Assembly (NCBI GenBank): GCA_964412905.1 | Contig: CAYPQL010000043.1 | Coordinates: forward strand, 1-9,935 | Length of the DNA stretch: 9,935 nt | Source of the DNA: CAYPQL01 sp964412905 | GTDB taxonomy: Bacteria > Patescibacteriota > Minisyncoccia > JAHIHE01 > JAGLIN01 | Reading direction: 5' to 3' | Shown: one piece after another, positions 6,268 through 9,935 of the stretch | Position numbering within the stretch: position 1 is the stretch's first letter | Layout of the letters: every line of letters begins with the position of its first letter | Notes under the pieces: generated by a model | Told to the model about the DNA's origin: nothing | Database searches by the model: none | Seen by the model: only the letters and a program-made list of their open reading frames with translations | Program-made: the position numbers and the translations under genes

Positions 6268-6276
6268 TTTATTATT

Positions 6277-6813
6277 TCAAAAAACATTAATTATCGCTTT
6301 TGCAAACTCTTCGGCGGACGAGGGACCGTCGGCCGTGATGATTTTTCCGCAAGTAACAACTTTTTTGTCTTCCGCAATGCATCCGGCTTCTTTTAATTCT
6401 TTTTTTCCGGTTTTATCCAAAATGCCGGACCAGACAGTGGCTCTTTTTCCCCTGAGAACTCCGGCTCTTGCCAGAATTACGGGCGCGATGCAAATTGCCG
6501 CCAGAATTTTATGAGCCGATACGGCTTCTTGGGCGATTCTATGCGCTTCATTGTCATCAAAATATTCAGCCGCTCCGCTGCCTCCGGCAAAAACAAACGC
6601 GTCAAAATTATCCTTTTTAACTTCTTTTAATGTTAATGTCGCTCTCGCTTCTCCTCCTTCAACTCCGACTATTTCTCCTTTGGCTGAACTTGCCGTAGTA
6701 ATTTTCGCTCCTTCTCTTTGAAAAATTTCAAAAGGAATAAAATATTCTTCATCGCGAAAATTCTTGCTGGCAATTATCATTAAAATATTCTTGCCATCTA
6801 ATTTTTTTTCCAT
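6277..6813 (-). CDS. DJ-1/PfpI family protein
   Basis: The 178-residue protein has the DJ-1/PfpI flavodoxin-like fold by sequence pattern. The early strand ILMIIASKNF is followed by DEEYFIP, in which E23 aligns with the conserved acidic residue next to the active site. FAGGSGAAEYF (75-85) is the glycine loop. The nucleophile elbow AAICIAPVILARAG carries Cys108. The residue after the cysteine is Ile, whereas the classical PfpI proteases have His, so intracellular protease activity is doubtful. Members with this type of elbow are annotated variously as stress proteins, glyoxalases or protein deglycases, and none of these activities can be assigned here. The protein is cytoplasmic, as no signal peptide or membrane segment is seen. 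It lies 26 bp after the mltG stop and 31 bp before radC, suggesting one transcript. The start follows an AT-rich spacer without a Shine-Dalgarno sequence. Confidence 0.9.
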   Translation of the reverse strand: MEKKLDGKNILMIIASKNFRDEEYFIPFEIFQREGAKITTASSAKGEIVGVEGGEARATLTLKEVKKDNFDAFVFAGGSGAAEYFDDNEAHRIAQEAVSAHKILAAICIAPVILARAGVLRGKRATVWSGILDKTGKKELKEAGCIAEDKKVVTCGKIITADGPSSAEEFAKAIINVF

Positions 6814-6839
6814 AATATATATTACTTAATTAAATCAAA

Positions 6840-7880
6840 TCAATCCAAAAATTTTCTTTTATTCGCTAAATGCTCGTCGTAGGTTTTGCCGAAAACCGCC
6901 TTTTTATCGCCTTTCGCCGTCAAAAAGAAAAGGTAGTCTGTTTTTTCTGGATATATCGCCGCCTTAATAGCTTCTATTCCCGGATTTGAAATCGGTCCGG
7001 GAGGGAGCCCGGCATATTTATAGGTGTTATACGGCGAATCAATTTTTAAATCCTCATAGGTTGACCGGGCTCTGCCTGAATTTGTTATATAATTTATTGT
7101 CGCGTCAGATTCAAGCGCTTTTCCAATATCAAGCCTGTTTTGAAAAACGCTTGCGATCTTGCCCATATCTTCTTTGTTTCCCGCTTCCTTTTCAACTATG
7201 CTCGCAAGGGTTATAACCTCAAAAATTGTTTTGTTTTGTTTTTTAATTTCTTCTCTTAAATCGCTTGTTAGTCTTAAGTCAAAATTATCAAGCATTTTTT
7301 TTACAATGTCTTCAATTGGCGAGTCGTCATAATATCTGTAAGTGTCTGGAAAATAATATCCCTGAAGCCCCGCTCCCATTGGCTTATCTTCTAAAAATTC
7401 ATATTCAGACAAAAATGCCCGCTCAATATTTTTATCAAAATTTATAAATTCCCCTTTATTGATAAGGTCGCTTTTAACAAGTTCCGCGTCTATCTCATTA
7501 TTGGAAATTCCTTCTATAAATTTAATACCAACCTCATTTCCTTTTATTTTTCCGCCGGCAAGCAAATTCGCTATTTCCGAGATCTTCATAGACGGCGACA
7601 GATTATAACTCCCGGCTTGAAGCTTGCTCGCTATTTTTTCTTGCCACACATAAATTTTAAAAAAATCTTTCCCGATTATTAAGTTATTGTTTTCCAAACC
7701 GGTCGCGATTTGTTCCACGGTCTCCCCGCTTCGAATTATAAATTCTTTTTGAGAATAATCTTCGGCATTATATGACTTGTTATTGATTATATCTTGAATA
7801 TAAATAAAGCTTATCGCTCCCACAACAAAAAGAGAGACAGCAAAAATTGCCAGCGATAAGATTATTGTCTTTTTATTCAT
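6840..7880 (-). CDS. mltG: Endolytic murein transglycosylase MltG (YceG-like)
   Basis: This membrane-anchored enzyme cleaves glycan strands of nascent peptidoglycan and is thought to set strand length. The length of 346 residues is typical. One N-terminal transmembrane helix spans about 5-28 (rich in I, L, F, V, A) after a short MNKK cytoplasmic tail, so the catalytic part faces outward. A LysM-like segment (about 45-110: FIIRSGETVEQIATGLE through LQAGSYNLSPSMKISEIANL) precedes the YceG domain. Family hallmarks follow: GLQGYYFPDTY (171-181), the catalytic glutamate segment LASIVEKEAG (225-234, E230/E232), VFQNRL, LESDATINY and the C-terminal GLPPGPISNPG (291-301). The gene starts 86 bp after the dnaG stop. 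That gap contains small AT-rich repeats and a possible lone -10 box, so it may be transcribed with dnaG or from a weak promoter of its own. It appears intact. Confidence 0.97.
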   Translation of the reverse strand: MNKKTIILSLAIFAVSLFVVGAISFIYIQDIINNKSYNAEDYSQKEFIIRSGETVEQIATGLENNNLIIGKDFFKIYVWQEKIASKLQAGSYNLSPSMKISEIANLLAGGKIKGNEVGIKFIEGISNNEIDAELVKSDLINKGEFINFDKNIERAFLSEYEFLEDKPMGAGLQGYYFPDTYRYYDDSPIEDIVKKMLDNFDLRLTSDLREEIKKQNKTIFEVITLASIVEKEAGNKEDMGKIASVFQNRLDIGKALESDATINYITNSGRARSTYEDLKIDSPYNTYKYAGLPPGPISNPGIEAIKAAIYPEKTDYLFFLTAKGDKKAVFGKTYDEHLANKRKFLD

Positions 7881-7890
7881 TTTGCAAAAT

Positions 7891-7923
7891 TAGCTTATTA
7901 GTTTGTAGCTTTTTAGCTTATTA
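7891..7923. repeat. Short direct repeats in the dnaG-mltG gap
   Basis: TAGCTTATTA occurs exactly at 7891-7900 and again at 7914-7923, with related TAGCTTTT at 7906-7913 and TTTTAGCTTT across the dnaG end. The sequence looks like a degenerate AT-rich repeat block rather than a regulatory site. The second copy runs into AAGCTT and could form a short 5-bp stem, which is too weak for a terminator. Confidence 0.5.
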
Positions 7924-7932
7924 AGCTTGTAA

Positions 7933-7938
7933 ATTATA
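7933..7938 (-). promoter_or_regulatory. Possible -10 box for mltG
   Basis: A perfect TATAAT reads leftwards 52 bp upstream of the mltG start. No recognisable -35 sequence lies 16-18 bp further upstream, and the surrounding DNA is so AT-rich that chance matches are common. If used, the leader would be roughly 45 nt. Confidence 0.22.
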
Positions 7939-7966
7939 ATGATTTTTAGTTTTTCGTTTTTAACTT

Positions 7967-9766
7967 TTAGCTTTCCAAACTATTCAACTCCTCAACGCGC
8001 TTATTAAATTCTTCCATTTTTTGCCGGCTTGCGCCGCTCCCCCCTTTCTTCATTTCAATCTCCAGCTCTTTCAGCTTTTTTTTAAGCGCTATTTTTTTCA
8101 AACTGACAATGCAAATTTCCGCTTCTTTTTGCGCGCTGCCGATATTATCCATATCCGATTCAACGCCAAGCACAGATGCGTCCCAGATATAAGACAGGTC
8201 TTCTTTTTGATTTTCAAAATCGCGCTCTTGGGAAATTTCCTTTTTAAGAATAGCAAGATTTTCAGCCGTTAATTTATTCTTTTTGGCATATAAGCTTTCT
8301 ATCATTTTGTAAATTTTTCCAATCTTTTCATCAGGCAAAAAGCCTGCTAAGTTTGAAAATAAACCTTCAAAAAAATGCGGGAATAAAATTATAAAACCCA
8401 ATATTCTTTTTTGAAGCTGATCTTCTCTGGTGATCGTTTCTTTTTTTTCTTGATTATCTTCGCCAATTTGATTTCTAAAGTTAGGCTGCTTTTTTTCCAA
8501 CTCGCTCAAGGACTCAAAAATCGCTTTTTCGTCAATTTCCAGTTTTTCCGAAAGCATTTTCAGGTAATGGTTTTGTTCGATTTTATTGGAAATTTTTGAG
8601 ATAATATTCAAAAGCTCCTCCGCGATTTTTTTCTTGCCTTCCACTTCTTGGCGGTCGTATTTTGAAAATACGCTGTCAAAATAAAACTCCATAATCGACC
8701 TCGGATTGCTCGCGGAATCAATCCACAGCTGCGGATTATTTTTCACGCAATCGGCGGGATCTTTTCCTTCGGGAATTAGAATAACGCTCACATTCATCTC
8801 TTCAGCCAAAGCTATTTCAATTCCCCTGTCCATAGCCCTCATTCCCGCGGCGTCCGCGTCAAAAGAAAACGCGATGTTTTTTGTGTATCTTTTTATGATT
8901 CTTATCTGCTCTATTGTCAGCGCCGTTCCGGAAGTCGCCACCGCATTTTCAACTCCAGCTTGAAATGAAGCGATTACATCCATATTTCCTTCCACCATCA
9001 CGCACAAATCTTTTTCTCTTATCACCGACCTTGCCTTGTCTAGTCCATACAAAACTCTGCTTTTGTTATAGACGATTGTTTCCGGGGTGTTTATATATTT
9101 TGCATGGCCCTCGTCCGCTCCCGGCATAACGCGAGAACTGAATCCAATTGTTTGTCCGCTAATGTTGTTCACGGGAAACATTATTCTTCCTCTGAATCTG
9201 TCATAATGCCCCCCGCCGTCTTTTTGAACGGTTAGGCCCGCTGAAAAAATGTCGCTTTCCTTGAAACCTTTTTTTTTCAAAAAATTGCTTTGCAAATCCC
9301 AAGAATCAGAAGCGTATCCAAGCTGAAATTTTTCAATTATATCTTTTGTAAGACCGCGATTGGCTAGATATTCATAAGCCTTTTTTCCCGCTTTGATTTT
9401 CAAACACTCTTCGTAGAATTTTCTGGCTATGTTAAGAATCTCCAGAGCCTTGCTTTTTTTCCCGCTGTTCTCAAAGCTGTGATTTTCAAGCTGAATTCCG
9501 GCTTTTTCGGCAAGCAATTTCAAAGCCTCGGGAAATTCCAACCCTTCCATTTTCATAACAAAAGTAAAAATATCCCCTCCCGTATTGCATCCGAAACAAT
9601 ACCACATTTGCCGTTCGGGACTCACCATAAAAGACGGGGTTTTTTCATTATGAAACGGGCACTTGGCTTTCCAATTTCTTCCCGCTCTTTGAATTTGCAA
9701 ATAGCCGGAAATAACCTCTTCCACGGTCAATCTTGATTTGATTTCATCTACTTGAGAATTCAACAT
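7967..9766 (-). CDS. dnaG: DNA primase DnaG
   Basis: The enzyme synthesises the RNA primers for replication at the fork and works with the replicative helicase DnaB. The 599-residue length is typical. The N-terminal CHC2 zinc-binding domain has ligands C36, H39, C57 and C60 (KCPFHNEKTPSF and WYCFGCNTGGD). The RNA-polymerase core domain (about 115-250) includes FRGRIMFPV and the KYINTPET segment. The Toprim fold carries the catalytic acidic residues E259 (VEGNMDV), D303 and D305 (SFDADAAG). The C-terminal third (about 440-599), rich in Lys/Glu helices, lies where DnaB-binding domains sit and is poorly conserved, as usual. The start at MLNSQVDEIKSRLTVEEVI gives the standard N-terminus. A plausible promoter lies just upstream (9800-9828) with a short leader and no clear Shine-Dalgarno sequence. 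Transcription could continue into mltG, the DJ-1 gene and radC. There are no signs of damage. Confidence 0.98.
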   Translation of the reverse strand: MLNSQVDEIKSRLTVEEVISGYLQIQRAGRNWKAKCPFHNEKTPSFMVSPERQMWYCFGCNTGGDIFTFVMKMEGLEFPEALKLLAEKAGIQLENHSFENSGKKSKALEILNIARKFYEECLKIKAGKKAYEYLANRGLTKDIIEKFQLGYASDSWDLQSNFLKKKGFKESDIFSAGLTVQKDGGGHYDRFRGRIMFPVNNISGQTIGFSSRVMPGADEGHAKYINTPETIVYNKSRVLYGLDKARSVIREKDLCVMVEGNMDVIASFQAGVENAVATSGTALTIEQIRIIKRYTKNIAFSFDADAAGMRAMDRGIEIALAEEMNVSVILIPEGKDPADCVKNNPQLWIDSASNPRSIMEFYFDSVFSKYDRQEVEGKKKIAEELLNIISKISNKIEQNHYLKMLSEKLEIDEKAIFESLSELEKKQPNFRNQIGEDNQEKKETITREDQLQKRILGFIILFPHFFEGLFSNLAGFLPDEKIGKIYKMIESLYAKKNKLTAENLAILKKEISQERDFENQKEDLSYIWDASVLGVESDMDNIGSAQKEAEICIVSLKKIALKKKLKELEIEMKKGGSGASRQKMEEFNKRVEELNSLES

Positions 9767-9799
9767 AAAACTGAATATAAGCCGATTATCTTTAACTTC

Positions 9800-9828
9800 A
9801 GATTAGCATTTTAAAGACAAAAGGTCAA
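9800..9828 (-). promoter_or_regulatory. Candidate promoter of dnaG
   Basis: Reading leftwards, a -35 box TTGACC (9828-9823) is followed by exactly 17 bp and a -10 box TAATCT (9805-9800), preceded by TGC as in extended -10 promoters. Initiation would be near 9793, giving a leader of about 27 nt before the dnaG ATG. The -10 box is an imperfect match to TATAAT, so the call rests on the good -35 box, spacing, TG element and position. Confidence 0.5.
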
Positions 9829-9834
9829 CTGCTC

Positions 9835-9863
9835 TTGACAGGTTTTGAAATGTATGCTAGACT
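9835..9863 (+). promoter_or_regulatory. Strong-looking rightward promoter, divergent from dnaG
   Basis: A perfect -35 box TTGACA (9835-9840) is followed by 17 bp and TAGACT (9858-9863), with TG at the extended -10 position (9855-9856). Its -35 box lies only 6 bp from the dnaG -35 box, so the two promoters are back to back. Initiation would be near 9870. Within the remaining 65 bp no ORF longer than six codons starts, so the product is either a gene with a long leader or an RNA gene beyond the window. Confidence 0.6.
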
Positions 9864-9935
9864 GTTTTGTTATGATAAAGCCTACCCGCTAGGGTCAATC
9901 CGAACACTTGATATTTTAGGTTAATTGACAATTAT
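9864..9935 (+). other. Leader region of an unseen rightward transcript
   Basis: This stretch follows the rightward promoter. It contains a small possible hairpin (ACCC-gcta-GGGT, about 9884-9895) and a six-codon ATG reading frame at 9872-9892. A second exact TTGACA at 9925-9930 could be the -35 box of a tandem promoter whose -10 lies outside the window. I do not recognise a tRNA, rRNA, tmRNA, SRP RNA or RNase P RNA sequence in the visible part. Confidence 0.3.

Noticed and set aside
6996..7020. GC-rich CCGGG/CCCGG arms inside mltG
   Set aside because: They arise from the codons of the conserved GLPPGP motif and have only 5-bp arms.
1..9935. TGA recoding as in some CPR lineages, CRISPR arrays, tRNA genes and transposase genes
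   Set aside because: TGA ends the GHKL and antA-like genes where expected; no regularly spaced repeats, cloverleaf sequences or transposase motifs were seen on either strand.

Overview
This is a bacterial chromosomal window of moderate to low G+C in which every recognisable gene lies on the minus strand. It reads from a housekeeping block on the right into a restriction-modification/defence block on the left. The standard code fits, because TGA is used as a stop (the GHKL ATPase gene and the antA-like gene). Most starts lack a clear Shine-Dalgarno sequence. That, together with compact intergenic gaps and the protein flavour, suggests a Patescibacteria/CPR-like genome. This placement is an inference and is not proven by the window.

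Right block, in transcription order: dnaG (primase, 9766-7967), mltG (endolytic transglycosylase, 7880-6840), a DJ-1/PfpI family protein (6813-6277) and radC (JAB/JAMM-domain protein, 6245-5559). The 169 bp upstream of dnaG hold what looks like a tight divergent promoter pair. One promoter fires leftwards into dnaG. The other is a good extended -10 promoter firing rightwards out of the window into something not seen here.

Left block: hsdM (type I methyltransferase, 5470-4016), a small AntA/AntB-type antirepressor-domain gene (4009-3665), a C5-cytosine DNA methyltransferase (3606-2542), a GHKL ATPase carrying a C-terminal Ymh/HEPN-like domain (2555-894), and hsdS (type I specificity subunit, 897 to beyond base 1, truncated by the window edge). 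The dcm-like gene overlaps the ATPase gene by 14 bp. The ATPase gene overlaps hsdS by 4 bp (ATGA), so the three are probably translated together. No hsdR lies in the window; if present, it would be expected to the left of base 1.

The most interesting feature is the arrangement in which a cytosine methyltransferase and a GHKL-ATPase/HEPN-type protein (RNPLTH motif, R-x4-H) sit between hsdM and hsdS and are translationally coupled to hsdS. HEPN domains with an R-x4-6-H motif are typically RNases, and the anticodon nuclease PrrC of E. coli is a known case of a HEPN-type RNase embedded in a type I restriction locus. A testable idea is therefore that this is a restriction locus carrying a built-in abortive-infection or guardian effector that uses a GHKL rather than an ABC-type ATPase. 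Smaller oddities are a REP-like palindromic sequence read in frame in hsdM, a perfect 12-bp inverted repeat in frame inside the antA-like gene, and a sharp base-composition mosaic inside hsdS.
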